Of a DNA stretch of 64,000 nucleotides, positions 1-8,495 are shown piece after piece. The stretch comes from JBQLZQ01 sp052168355 (GTDB lineage: Bacteria > Pseudomonadota > Alphaproteobacteria > DSM-16000 > Inquilinaceae), in contig JBQLZQ010000056.1 in NCBI GenBank assembly GCA_052168355.1, positions 1 through 64,000 of the forward strand. The letters run 5' to 3'. Position numbers and translations under genes: made by a program. Within the stretch, counting starts at the first letter, position 1, and the number at the start of each line of letters is the position of its first letter. A model generated the notes under the pieces. That model had not been told where the DNA came from. It was given only the letters and a program-made list of their open reading frames with translations, and ran no database searches.

Positions 1-172
1 GGTCCATGAATCACACATCAGCCCAATTTTGAATCCTGAATGTCGATTGAACCTAAGGGTCTCGAGGCCGGAGACTGGTGCTCCCGGGCCGGTAAACAAA
101 TCGGGAGCGGCCTTTCCGCCCGTGATCCGTCGGGCTACGGTGCGTCAAATATCGCAATCCGGAGAAACGGCC

Positions 173-1771
173 ATGTCGGAACGTCGCACCTTATTGCCCC
201 TGTCCCCGGCCGTAGCGATCGCCGCGGCCCTATCGGTCGCCGCCGGCCTGTCGGCCCCCGGCGCGGATGCCGCCGAACTTCGCTTCGCCGCCACCACCGA
301 CCCGCAGACCATGGACCCCCACGCGGCGAACTCGGCCCCCGTTCTGGGCTTTCTCAATAACATCTACGAGGGGCTGGTCCGCCGCGACCGGGACATGACC
401 ATCGAGGGAGCCCTGGCCGAACGGTGGGAGCCGCTGGGCAACGACGGCTGGCGCTTCCATCTGCGGCAGGGCGTGACGTTCCACGACGGCGCCGACTTCA
501 CGGCCGAGGACGTCCTGTTTTCCTACCAACGCGCCATCTCCCCCGACTCCGATGTCCAATCCTGGTTCGCGCCGGTGTCGGACGTGGTGGTCGTGGACGA
601 TTTCACGGTGGATTTCCTGACCACGGCCCCCAACCCCATCTTTCCCGATTCCATCGCCAACTTCATGATCCTGGACAAGGGCTGGGCCGAGGCCAACGCC
701 ACGGTGACGCCATCGCGGGAGACCGAAACCCACGCCACCCTGAACGCCAACGGCACCGGCGCCTTCATGCTGGAAGACCGGGAGCCTGGCGTTCGCACGG
801 TGCTGGTGCCGTTCGACGGCTGGTGGGGGGAAGCCGAGCACAACATCACCCGCGCCGTGTTCACGCCCATCACCAACCAGGCGTCGCTGGTCGCCGCCCT
901 TCTGTCGGGCGAGATCGACGTGATCAACCCGGTGCCGTTGCAGGACGTTCCCCGGGTCGAACAGGCGCCCGGCTTTACGGTCTATCAGGACATCGAGGCC
1001 AGGGTGATCATGCTGGGCTTTGGTCACGAGGCGTCGGCCCTGCAGTTTCCCGATCAGGCGGGCGGGCAGAACCCCTTTGCCGACAGGCGGGTTCGGCAGG
1101 CCGCCTATCAGGCCATCGACGTCGACGCCCTGATCGACAAGATCATGCGCGGCACGGCCGTGCCGGTCGCCCAGCCGGTGAGCCCGGGCATCCGCGGCTA
1201 CAGCCCCGATCTAGACCGTTATGCCTTCGACCCCGAGGCAAGCCGGGCCCTGCTGGCGGAGGCCGGCTACCCCGACGGGTTCGCCTTTTCCCTGGTGTGC
1301 CCGAACGACCGCTACATCAACGACGAGTCGATCTGCACGGCCGTCGTCGGCATGCTGGCGCGGGTCGGGCTGCAGGCCGAGTTGACGGCGATGCCGGTCC
1401 AGAACTATTGGGGCGAACTGCGGGCCGACAATTTCGACATGTTCCTGCTGGGATGGTCGCCCGGCACCTTCGACGCCGAGCACCCGATCCGGTTCCTGGT
1501 GGCCACCCCGAACGACGAGAAGAAGCTGGGAAGCTGGAACTATGGCGGGTTCTCCAACGCCCGCGTCGATGAATTGCTGCCGGAGATACAGCGGGAGATC
1601 GACGACACGAAGCGCCAGGCCATGCTGGACGAGGTGCACGGCATCTTTCGCAGCGAGGTCGCCTATGTCCCGCTTTACGCCGAGCCGCTGATCTGGGGAG
1701 CCAAGGACACCGTCGCTCTGACGCCGCGCGCCGACAACTTCTTCATCCTGCGCTGGGTGACGGTGAACTGA
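173..1771 (+). CDS. ABC transporter substrate-binding protein, family 5 (peptide/nickel type)
   Basis: Periplasmic binding protein of the SBP_bac_5 (DppA/OppA/NikA) family, expected to deliver a peptide, opine or similar solute to an ABC importer. The chosen ATG at 173 gives 532 residues, normal for the family. It is preceded by a GGAGA ribosome site at about 161-165 and begins a clear signal peptide (MSERR, hydrophobic Ala-rich core, AADA-type cleavage). The mature protein starts ELRFAATTDPQTMDPH, the classic family opening. An upstream in-frame extension to position 29 lacks a signal and is probably not translated. No permease or ATPase gene of this family is adjacent, so it is an orphan binding protein here. 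Its partners could lie just left of the window or elsewhere. Substrate unknown. Confidence 0.9.
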   Translation: MSERRTLLPLSPAVAIAAALSVAAGLSAPGADAAELRFAATTDPQTMDPHAANSAPVLGFLNNIYEGLVRRDRDMTIEGALAERWEPLGNDGWRFHLRQGVTFHDGADFTAEDVLFSYQRAISPDSDVQSWFAPVSDVVVVDDFTVDFLTTAPNPIFPDSIANFMILDKGWAEANATVTPSRETETHATLNANGTGAFMLEDREPGVRTVLVPFDGWWGEAEHNITRAVFTPITNQASLVAALLSGEIDVINPVPLQDVPRVEQAPGFTVYQDIEARVIMLGFGHEASALQFPDQAGGQNPFADRRVRQAAYQAIDVDALIDKIMRGTAVPVAQPVSPGIRGYSPDLDRYAFDPEASRALLAEAGYPDGFAFSLVCPNDRYINDESICTAVVGMLARVGLQAELTAMPVQNYWGELRADNFDMFLLGWSPGTFDAEHPIRFLVATPNDEKKLGSWNYGGFSNARVDELLPEIQREIDDTKRQAMLDEVHGIFRSEVAYVPLYAEPLIWGAKDTVALTPRADNFFILRWVTVN

Positions 1772-1787
1772 ACCGCCAACCGGCCGT

Positions 1788-1835
1788 TTGAACCCGGCCA
1801 GTTGAACCCGGTCAGTCGAACCCGGTCAGTTGAAC
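1788..1835. repeat. 14-bp tandem repeat, three full units plus a partial one
   Basis: Three consecutive copies of TTGAACCCGG(C/T)CAG lie at 1788-1801, 1802-1815 and 1816-1829; the third starts TC instead of TT. A partial fourth unit, TTGAAC, starts at 1830. The repeat fills the gap between two convergent genes and runs into the last codons and stop of dctM. No strong hairpin with a T-run is visible in it. Confidence 0.8.
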
Positions 1836-3130
1836 ATGGCGTTGGGCAGCAGAAGCGCGATCTCCGGAAACGCGACCAGGACGATCACGGCCACGATCAT
1901 GGCAAACCAGAACGGCATGACGCCGGCGAAGATCGTCTCCAGACGCACGTCCTCGACAATGCTCTTGACCACGAAGACGTTGACCCCGATGGGCGGAGAG
2001 ATCAGTCCCATCTCCAGCACGATCACCATGATCACGCCGAACCAGATCGGGTCGAAGCCGAGCGCCAGGATCAGCGGAAAGACGATCGGCAAGGTGATGA
2101 CCAGCAGCGACAGCCCTTCGATCACCATGCCCAGCAACGTATAGGCGATCAGGATGACCGCCAGAATGCCGTAGGCGCCCAGCGGCAGGGCGGTCAGCGA
2201 GGCGGTCACGATTTCCGGCAGCCGGGACAGGGCCACGAACGGCGCGAACACATTGGCGCCGATCAGGATCAGAAACGCCATGCCGGTGGTCCGCAGGGTT
2301 TCCCGCGATGCGGTCCAAAGCGCCTTCATCGTGCACCGCCGCCGACGGATCAGCATCAGCAGGGTGAAGAAGGCGCCGACCCCCGCCGCCTCCACCGGCG
2401 TGAACATGCCGGTATAGATGCCGCCGATGGTCAGCAGAATGACCAGCATGATGCCGGTGGCCTGGACGACGCCGGACAGTTTTTCCTTTGCCGTGAACCG
2501 CGGGCCACGCGGCCCTTCCGCCGACCTGACGGTGGTGACGACGGCGATGGCGATCAAAAACAACCCGGTCAGCATGAGTCCGGGCAGCACCCCGGCCATG
2601 AACAGCCGGCCGATGGATTCCTCGGTCAAGACGGCGTAGATGACGAAGCCGGTCGACGGCGGAATGAGGATACCCAGCGTGCCGCCGGCGGCGATCGCCC
2701 CGGTCGAAAGCCGGTTGCCATAGCCGTAGCGCCGCATTTCCGGGTAGGCAACCCTGCCCATGGTCACGGCCGATGCGATGGACGATCCCGACAGGGCGGA
2801 AAACCCGGCACAGCCGACGATGGTGGCCCCGGCCAGGCCGCCGCGCCAGTGGCCGACGAGGCGATAGGCGGCGTCGAACAGGTCGCGGCTGAGCCCGGCG
2901 GCGGAGGCGAGATTGCCCATCAGGATGAACAGGGGAATGATGCTCAACTCGTAGAGCGTCACCGTCGCGAAGGTCTGGCCGCTGAGGGTGAACGCCGCCG
3001 CTTGCCAGCCGGAAATGATGCCGGTCCCGAGAAATCCGACCAGCAGCAGGGCCAGCCCCACGGGCATGCCGCAACCGAGAATGACGAACAACGCGGCAAA
3101 GCCCGCGGCGCCGATGAGTTCCGGGCTCAC
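1826..3130 (-). CDS. dctM: TRAP transporter large permease DctM
   Basis: Large membrane subunit of a tripartite ATP-independent periplasmic transporter, which couples ion flow to uptake of the solute captured by DctP. The 434 residues match the usual DctM length and form about a dozen hydrophobic segments. Family hallmarks include the early IPLFILMGNLA stretch, the GCAGFSALSGSSIASA segment and the ISPPIGVN motif near the C-terminus. The start is GTG at 3130, and its first bases overlap the TGA of the upstream dctQ (GTGA overlap), so translation is coupled. It is the last gene of the leftward dctPQM operon. The TRAP assignment is secure; the solute is inferred from the divergent dehalogenase to be an aromatic or halogenated organic acid. 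Confidence 0.95.
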   Translation of the reverse strand: MSPELIGAAGFAALFVILGCGMPVGLALLLVGFLGTGIISGWQAAAFTLSGQTFATVTLYELSIIPLFILMGNLASAAGLSRDLFDAAYRLVGHWRGGLAGATIVGCAGFSALSGSSIASAVTMGRVAYPEMRRYGYGNRLSTGAIAAGGTLGILIPPSTGFVIYAVLTEESIGRLFMAGVLPGLMLTGLFLIAIAVVTTVRSAEGPRGPRFTAKEKLSGVVQATGIMLVILLTIGGIYTGMFTPVEAAGVGAFFTLLMLIRRRRCTMKALWTASRETLRTTGMAFLILIGANVFAPFVALSRLPEIVTASLTALPLGAYGILAVILIAYTLLGMVIEGLSLLVITLPIVFPLILALGFDPIWFGVIMVIVLEMGLISPPIGVNVFVVKSIVEDVRLETIFAGVMPFWFAMIVAVIVLVAFPEIALLLPNAMFN

Positions 3131-3642
3131 CTCCGGGTCCGAGCCAGGACCATCAACAGCGCCGAAATGCCAAGGCCGGCCGCAAGCCCGTAGTAGAACG
3201 GTCCGTACGGGATGCGCAGCAGCATGGTCGTTTCGCCGAAGGCGGCGGCATCATGGCCATTCAGCACACATCGCCAGGCGAGATAGAGGAGCATCGCCGA
3301 GCCGCCGATGGAGACCAGCCAGTTCAGCGGTCGGCGGATGCCGGACGGTAGCAGCGCCACCAACGTATCGATGGCGATTGCGCGCCCGGCCATGACGCAC
3401 AGCGGCAGCGAAACGGCGACCGCCGCGGCCAGGAGAACCTGGGTAAAGTCGTTGGCGCCGAAGACCGGCGTGTTCAGGACACTGCGCAACAGCGCGTCGG
3501 ACACCGACAGCGCCATCATTGCAAAGACGATGACGCCGCCGACGATCGTGAGCCCGGCTTCGAACGTCCGAAGCACGGAAGCGATGGCGCCCTGCCGGTC
3601 GGCGCCGTCGCCGTCCGTCGCGCCCGGCGGTGACGCGGCCAC
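3127..3642 (-). CDS. dctQ: TRAP transporter small permease DctQ
   Basis: Small four-helix membrane subunit of the TRAP transporter, partner of DctM. It has 171 residues with an early helix (about 29-49) rich in Val, Ile and Met, then three more hydrophobic segments. The order binding protein, small permease, large permease is the usual one. It starts with GTG at 3642, two bases after the ancestral dctP stop (3645-3647). This placement supports the view that dctP originally ended at 3645, not at the internal TAG. It ends in a 4-base overlap with dctM. Confidence 0.9.
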   Translation of the reverse strand: MAASPPGATDGDGADRQGAIASVLRTFEAGLTIVGGVIVFAMMALSVSDALLRSVLNTPVFGANDFTQVLLAAAVAVSLPLCVMAGRAIAIDTLVALLPSGIRRPLNWLVSIGGSAMLLYLAWRCVLNGHDAAAFGETTMLLRIPYGPFYYGLAAGLGISALLMVLARTRR

Positions 3643-3644
3643 GC

Positions 3645-4640
3645 CTATCGGCCGCTGAGACCGGCCACGATGGATGCCGCATCGGCCCCGGTGCTCGAGG
3701 CGACCCCGGCGATGTAGTTGTCCAAGGCCGGCGCCATGGCGGCCCGCAGTTTTTCGATCTCAGGGTCATCGACCGTGATGAGGTCGACACCGGCATCCTA
3801 GGCCAGCTTCAGCCCCGATTGACCGGCTTCGTAAAAGGCGCGCGCGCCGCGCAGGCTGAGCTCCCGCCCGGTCAGGTCCTCCAGCGTCGCTTGCTCGGCC
3901 TCGTCGAGACCCTCCCAGCTCGCCTTGTTCATCAGAAGGTAGAAGCTGTCCACGGCTGACGGCAGGTTGACCGTGATGGCCGCCGCGACCTCGTTCAGCT
4001 TGTACGACCGGATGCCGGACGGGCCCAGCATAACCGCGTCGATTACCCCAGTGTTCATGGCGTTGTAGGTGTCGGTCACCGGCATCGACACCGGGATCGC
4101 ACCCCAGGCGGCCAGCACGTCGGCCATAACCGGGTTGGGCGTGCGCACCTTCATCCCCTCGAGATCGGCCATGGTCCGGACCGGCTTGGTGCGCGATACC
4201 AGAATGGCCGGGTTGTTGGCCCAGAGACCCAGGATCTTGGCCTCCGCAAACTCCTCCTCGATCAGATCGAGATTGTCCCACAGGGCGTTGGTTGCCGCCT
4301 CCCCCGAGGCGAACAGCCCCGGCATGTGCACCAAGGTCGTCCTTTCGAACTGTGTCGGCGTATAGGACGGGATGCCAAAGGCGATATCCGCCACCCCGGT
4401 GACGACCCGCTTGTATTGCTGCGCCGGCCCCTTGCCAAGCTCACCCGCCGGGTAGATCCGGATGGTCAGGTCGCCGCCGGTGGCTTCGGCCAGTTCCTCC
4501 ATCAGCGGCGTCATCACGCCGCGATCCATCGGGTGCTGCGGCGGCATGAAGTGCGCAAGCTTGAGTTCGTCCGCGCCGGCCGCCTGAGCCGCCATCAGCA
4601 CCGCCGAAAGCGCCAGGGCCGCCAAAATCCGCTTGACCAT
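3645..4640 (-). pseudogene. dctP: TRAP transporter binding protein DctP, interrupted by an in-frame TAG
   Basis: Periplasmic solute receptor of the TRAP system. ATG at 4640 follows a GGGAGGGA ribosome site and opens a signal peptide ending near AAGADE; the mature N-terminus KLAHFMPPQHPMD is typical of DctP. The frame stops at TAG 3798-3800 (codon 281, after SGLKLA). The same frame then continues for 50 codons (DAGVDLITVDDPEIEKL and on) to a TAG at 3645-3647. That tail has the composition and pattern of a normal DctP C-terminus, and dctQ begins two bases later. Without the TAG the product would be 331 residues, the family's normal size. Either a recent nonsense mutation (for example CAG to TAG), a sequencing error or stop readthrough explains this. 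As written the product lacks its last helices. Confidence 0.85.
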
Positions 4641-4770
4641 TCGTCCCTCCCCTGCCCGCCGCATACCTGCTGGCTGCGACCTGGTTTTGATTATCGTTGG
4701 CAATCAGATGATTGACGTTGTTAACTACGCCGTCAAGCCTCGAAATCGGAGCCGACCCATTTGGGATGTC
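4641..4770. promoter_or_regulatory. Divergent promoter region between dctPQM and the marR-rdhA unit
   Basis: This 130-base gap separates the leftward TRAP operon from the rightward MarR gene and must hold both promoters. It is more AT-rich than the flanking genes around 4686-4726 and carries several inverted repeats, listed separately. If the MarR protein starts at its earlier in-frame ATG (4708) the gap is shorter. Confidence 0.6.
4701..4714. promoter_or_regulatory. Candidate MarR operator (perfect inverted repeat)
   Basis: CAATCA-GA-TGATTG is a perfect 6+6 palindrome with a 2-base spacer, a size and shape expected of a MarR-family site. It sits midway between the dctP start and the likely marR start. 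A second, wider inverted repeat overlaps it: TTGACG at 4712-4717 and CGTCAA at 4731-4736, 13 bases apart. Binding is inferred from position and symmetry only. Confidence 0.5.
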
Positions 4771-5217
4771 ATGACCGCTTACAAGCTGCACGACCGGCTG
4801 GGCTACAAGGTGTCGCGCCTGGCCCGGCTGATGGAAAGCCGGCTGGAGAGGATGCTCGCCGATCTCGGCATAACGCGGCTGATGTGGTGCGTCCTGTGCG
4901 GGGTCGGTCTGGAGGACGTAAGGACGCCGTCGGACCTGGCCGACTATATCGGCATTACCCGCCCCGCCGTTTCACGGTTGCTGCGCACCATGCAGGCCAA
5001 GGGCCTGATCCAGCGCAACGGGCACGATTCCGACGGTCGGGGCGTTCGGGTGGCATTGACCGACGACGGTCTCCGGACCCTGACCCAGGCGCGCCGCGCG
5101 GTCGAGAGTCTCAACGCCCATTTCACCGACAAGCTTGAGGCGGCGGCCCTGGATCAGATCAAAGCGGGCCTGGACCGTCTGTCCGACGGCGAGGACACGA
5201 AACTGACCCGTCTTTAA
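4771..5217 (+). CDS. MarR-family transcriptional regulator
   Basis: Winged-helix regulator that usually represses neighbouring catabolic or efflux genes until an aromatic ligand is bound. From the ATG at 4771 it has 148 residues, the usual MarR size, opening MTAYKLHDRLGYKV. The recognition helix region reads LADYIGITRPAVSRLLRTM, followed by a wing with DSDGRGVRVALTDDG, the classic MarR D-x-R-G-x-R-V-x-L-T pattern. Longer in-frame starts at 4633 or 4708 would add an unusual leader and overlap the divergent promoter, so I prefer 4771. It lies upstream of the dehalogenase on the same strand and divergent from the TRAP operon. It is therefore the likely switch for both, with a halogenated aromatic or its product as inferred ligand. 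Confidence 0.88.
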   Translation: MTAYKLHDRLGYKVSRLARLMESRLERMLADLGITRLMWCVLCGVGLEDVRTPSDLADYIGITRPAVSRLLRTMQAKGLIQRNGHDSDGRGVRVALTDDGLRTLTQARRAVESLNAHFTDKLEAAALDQIKAGLDRLSDGEDTKLTRL

Positions 5218-5253
5218 GGCCTGAGACAAGATGAGAAGGGGCGCGCCCGCCAC

Positions 5254-8200
5254 ATGAAGATGTTTTCCTACAAAGACCGGCCGGTCCATCTTGGGCCGTT
5301 CCCGCTGGAACGGCTCAACCGATCCGACCGCCCCCCCGACCTGTCGGCCATGGCGCCGCCCCGACCGTTGGACTTCGCGGCCCATCCGCCGCATTCCCTG
5401 GCCCACGCCATGGCCAGGTTCATCGGCATGTTCGACACGGTGCGCGACGGGGCCTTGAGCCATGGCCCGGCCGAGATCCCGGAGGCGCCGCGGGCCCGGG
5501 CCGAGCATCTGAAGGCGGCCTCGTACTATTTCGACGCCTCGATGGTGGGTATCGCGGAACTGGGTCCCGATCATTTTCTCCGGCGCCCCTTCCGCAACCC
5601 CATGATCGACGCGCTCAAGGCCGAACTGGAACAGGGCCAGCCGAAGACCTTCGCGTCCGGCATCGATGCGATCTACGCCGATATCCTGGACTCCGCCCGC
5701 ACCCGCCATGGACCCGTCGACCATCATACCCACGCCCTGGTCTTTCTGGTCGAACACACGCGCGATCCCCGCCCCGACGAGCCGGGCACCGACTGGTTGG
5801 CGGGCACGCAGGCCGAGCGGGCGGCCCTGTTGACGGCCAACGTCGCGGTGGTCATGGCCAACTATATCAGGATGCTGGGCCACGAAGCCCGCGCCCACAC
5901 GGCAACCATGTCGGAACTGGATCTGAACCGGGCAGCGGTGACCGCCGGGCTGTGCGGGCTCCGGTCGGACGGCGACGTCCTGGAAAACCCGTTTGTCGGC
6001 ACGCACTTTGGCTTGGCGGCCGTAAGCACCACGCTGGCGCTGGAACCCGACCGGCCGCTGGGGCCCGATGCCGGCCGGGCCGGCCTGAAATCCCACGGTC
6101 CGGCCTGGTGGCTGGGCAAAGGCACGGCCCGGCGGGCGGCCACCGCCACCCCGTACCGGTCGCGCGACTTCCGGATGGGACCGCACCCGTTTGAGAACCT
6201 GAAGCGCCGGGACACGCCCACCACCTTTATCGACGAAGACCGGGTCCCGCGATTCCCCAAGCGCGCCGATTTCTTCGCCCGTGCCCTGTTCGGCGACATG
6301 GGCAAGCAGGTTCAGGAAGCCACCAAGGGTGGCATGTATGTGATGAAAAGCCCCATCGGCGCCTGCGCCCGCCGGGCGCTGGGGGCGCTGTTGCTGCTCC
6401 AGTTCGGCGAGGCGCGCGGCCCCGTGGCGCCGGAGACCAGGGACCCGAGGCGCAACGCCGACAACCTCAAGGGCGCCTCGTATTATCTGTCGGCCGACGC
6501 GGTCGGTCTCTCGCGCGTGCCGACCTGGGCGTACTACTCCCACGACGCCGGCGGCAACGATATCGCCCCCTATCACGACAACGGCGTCAGCCTGCTGCTG
6601 GACCAGGGCCACGAAACCATGGAGGGGGCTAGCGGCGACGACTGGATTTCCGTGGCCCAATCGATGCGCGCCTATCTGCGGTTCTCCCTTCTGGGCGGCG
6701 TGATCGCCGAGCAGATCCGGCGTCTGGGCTATTCGGCGCGGGTCCATTCGGTCCTGGACGGCGACGTCCTTCAGCCGCCGCTATTGCTGCTGTCCGGCCT
6801 GGGCGAGGTCAGCCGCATCGGCGAGGTCATTTTGAATCCCTATCTGGGGCCGCGGCTGAAATCCGGCGTTGTCACAACCTCGATGCCGATGGACCATGAC
6901 CGGCCGATCGATTTCGGGCTCCAGACCTTCTGCGACAACTGCAACAAATGCGCGCGCGAATGCCCGGCCGGGGCCATCACCGCCGGGCCCAAGCTGATGT
7001 ACAACGGATACGAGATCTGGAAGTCCGACGCGGAAAAGTGCGCGCGCTACCGCCTGACCAACAGTGCCGGCGGCATGTGCGGCCGGTGCATGAAAACCTG
7101 CCCCTGGAACTTGGAGGGATTGTTCGCCGAGGCTGGCTTCCGCTGGCTGGCCATGAAGGCCCCGAAATCGGCGAAACTACTGGCCCGGCTGGACGACGCG
7201 GCGGGACGCGGCACCATCAACCCGGTCAAGAAATGGTGGTGGGACATCGAGCTGGACCCCAAGGCCGGCCGTTTCATCCAAGCCAAGGCTGTCAACGCGC
7301 GCGGGTTGTCGACCGATATCGACCTCCGCTACGAGGACCAGACCCTGGCCGTATACCCGGCCGATGTGATGCCCGCCCCCTTCCCCGTGATCCATCCGCT
7401 CAATCGAGACGAAGGCATCCGCCGCTATCGCACCATGCTGACGCCGGATGCCTACAAGACCCGCCTGGCCAACGGCGAAACCGACGGCCTGGCGCCGGGG
7501 ACAAGACTTCTGGACGGCCCGCCGCCGGTTTTCCCAGTGGTCGTCGCGCGGCGCGACGACCTGGCCGACGGCATCGTCCGCTTCGAGCTGCGCGACCCGG
7601 ACAACCGTCCGCTGCCGCCCTTCGAGGCCGGCGCCCATATCGACGTGGTCATCGCGCCGGAATACCAGCGGCAATATTCCCTGGCCGGCGACCCGGCCGA
7701 CAGGTCCGCCTATGTCCTGGGTATCCAGCGCGAAATCAACGGCCGCGGCGGCTCCAACCTGATGCACCGGGTGTTCCGGGAAGGGCGCCGGGTGTTCGTT
7801 TCCAATCCGCGCAACCACTTCCCGCTCGACGAAGCGGCGGCGTTTTCGGTGCTCATGGCCGGCGGTATCGGCGTCACCCCGCTGATCACCATGGCCCACC
7901 GGCTGCACGCCCTGGGCCGCGACTTCGTGCTGCACTACAGCGCCCGGTCGCGGCAGGCGTGCGGGTTCGCCGGGGAGTTGGAGCGGATGCCCTGGGCCAA
8001 CCGGGTCCGGTTCCACTTCTCGGCGGAGACGGGACGGGCGGACCTGGCCACGATCATCCCCGCCCACCGGCCCGGCTTCAAACTCTACACCTGCGGCGGC
8101 GACCGCTACATGGACGGCGTGTTCGAGGCCGCCACCGCCCGTGGCTGGCCGCCCGAAGCGCTGAGCAAGGAATACTTCTCGGTGCCCGAACAGCCGGACT

Positions 8201-8475
8201 ATGTGAACCACCCGTTCAGGCTGGAGCTGACGCGTACCGGGACGGTGCTGGAGGTGCCGGCCGACCGGTCGGCGACGGATGTGCTGCAGGCGGCGGGGAT
8301 CGCGGTCAGCACCAAATGCTCCGACGGCATCTGCGGTGTCTGCGCTGCCGCCTATGAAAGCGGCGAGATCGAGCATCGCGACTATGTGCTGTCGGACCAG
8401 GAACGCCGGCACAAGGTCATTCTGTGCTGTTCCCGGGCCAAACAGCCCGACGGGACCGTCCGTATCGCCCTTTGA
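5254..8475 (+). CDS. Self-sufficient (catabolic) reductive dehalogenase fused to an FMN/NAD(P)H/[2Fe-2S] reductase
   Basis: Predicted cytosolic cobalamin-dependent reductive dehalogenase that removes halogen from an organic substrate using NAD(P)H via a built-in electron chain. Residues about 10-280 and 305-555 are two related RdhA-type units; the second leads into the RdhA signature DRPIDFG..FC. A first [4Fe-4S] site uses Cys560, 563, 566 and 570 (CX2CX2CX3CP). A second uses Cys596, 609, 612 and 616. Residues about 765-1073 are a phthalate-dioxygenase-reductase-type module: flavin motif RQYS near 807, nucleotide motif GGIGVTPLI near 870, and plant-type [2Fe-2S] cysteines 1022, 1027, 1030 and 1058/1059. 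There is no Tat signal and no RdhB anchor gene, unlike respiratory enzymes. The architecture resembles the known catabolic enzyme BhbA of Comamonas; the cobalamin-bound core resembles NpRdhA. Substrate is not determinable, but a halogenated hydroxybenzoate-like acid is plausible. Confidence 0.9.
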   Translation: MKMFSYKDRPVHLGPFPLERLNRSDRPPDLSAMAPPRPLDFAAHPPHSLAHAMARFIGMFDTVRDGALSHGPAEIPEAPRARAEHLKAASYYFDASMVGIAELGPDHFLRRPFRNPMIDALKAELEQGQPKTFASGIDAIYADILDSARTRHGPVDHHTHALVFLVEHTRDPRPDEPGTDWLAGTQAERAALLTANVAVVMANYIRMLGHEARAHTATMSELDLNRAAVTAGLCGLRSDGDVLENPFVGTHFGLAAVSTTLALEPDRPLGPDAGRAGLKSHGPAWWLGKGTARRAATATPYRSRDFRMGPHPFENLKRRDTPTTFIDEDRVPRFPKRADFFARALFGDMGKQVQEATKGGMYVMKSPIGACARRALGALLLLQFGEARGPVAPETRDPRRNADNLKGASYYLSADAVGLSRVPTWAYYSHDAGGNDIAPYHDNGVSLLLDQGHETMEGASGDDWISVAQSMRAYLRFSLLGGVIAEQIRRLGYSARVHSVLDGDVLQPPLLLLSGLGEVSRIGEVILNPYLGPRLKSGVVTTSMPMDHDRPIDFGLQTFCDNCNKCARECPAGAITAGPKLMYNGYEIWKSDAEKCARYRLTNSAGGMCGRCMKTCPWNLEGLFAEAGFRWLAMKAPKSAKLLARLDDAAGRGTINPVKKWWWDIELDPKAGRFIQAKAVNARGLSTDIDLRYEDQTLAVYPADVMPAPFPVIHPLNRDEGIRRYRTMLTPDAYKTRLANGETDGLAPGTRLLDGPPPVFPVVVARRDDLADGIVRFELRDPDNRPLPPFEAGAHIDVVIAPEYQRQYSLAGDPADRSAYVLGIQREINGRGGSNLMHRVFREGRRVFVSNPRNHFPLDEAAAFSVLMAGGIGVTPLITMAHRLHALGRDFVLHYSARSRQACGFAGELERMPWANRVRFHFSAETGRADLATIIPAHRPGFKLYTCGGDRYMDGVFEAATARGWPPEALSKEYFSVPEQPDYVNHPFRLELTRTGTVLEVPADRSATDVLQAAGIAVSTKCSDGICGVCAAAYESGEIEHRDYVLSDQERRHKVILCCSRAKQPDGTVRIAL

Positions 8476-8495
8476 CCGGCGGACGGAAAGGGCCA

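Noticed and set aside
1..172. Start of the family-5 binding protein at position 29
   Set aside because: The 48 extra residues lack a signal peptide, while ATG 173 has a ribosome site and begins a proper signal peptide.
5218..5253. Possible cobalamin riboswitch before the dehalogenase
   Set aside because: Only 36 bases separate the MarR stop from the dehalogenase start, far too short for a B12 riboswitch, and no B12-box was seen.
4972..6747. 591-codon frame antisense to the MarR and dehalogenase genes
   Set aside because: Arg/Gly/His-rich composition, no family similarity, fully overlaps two strongly supported genes.
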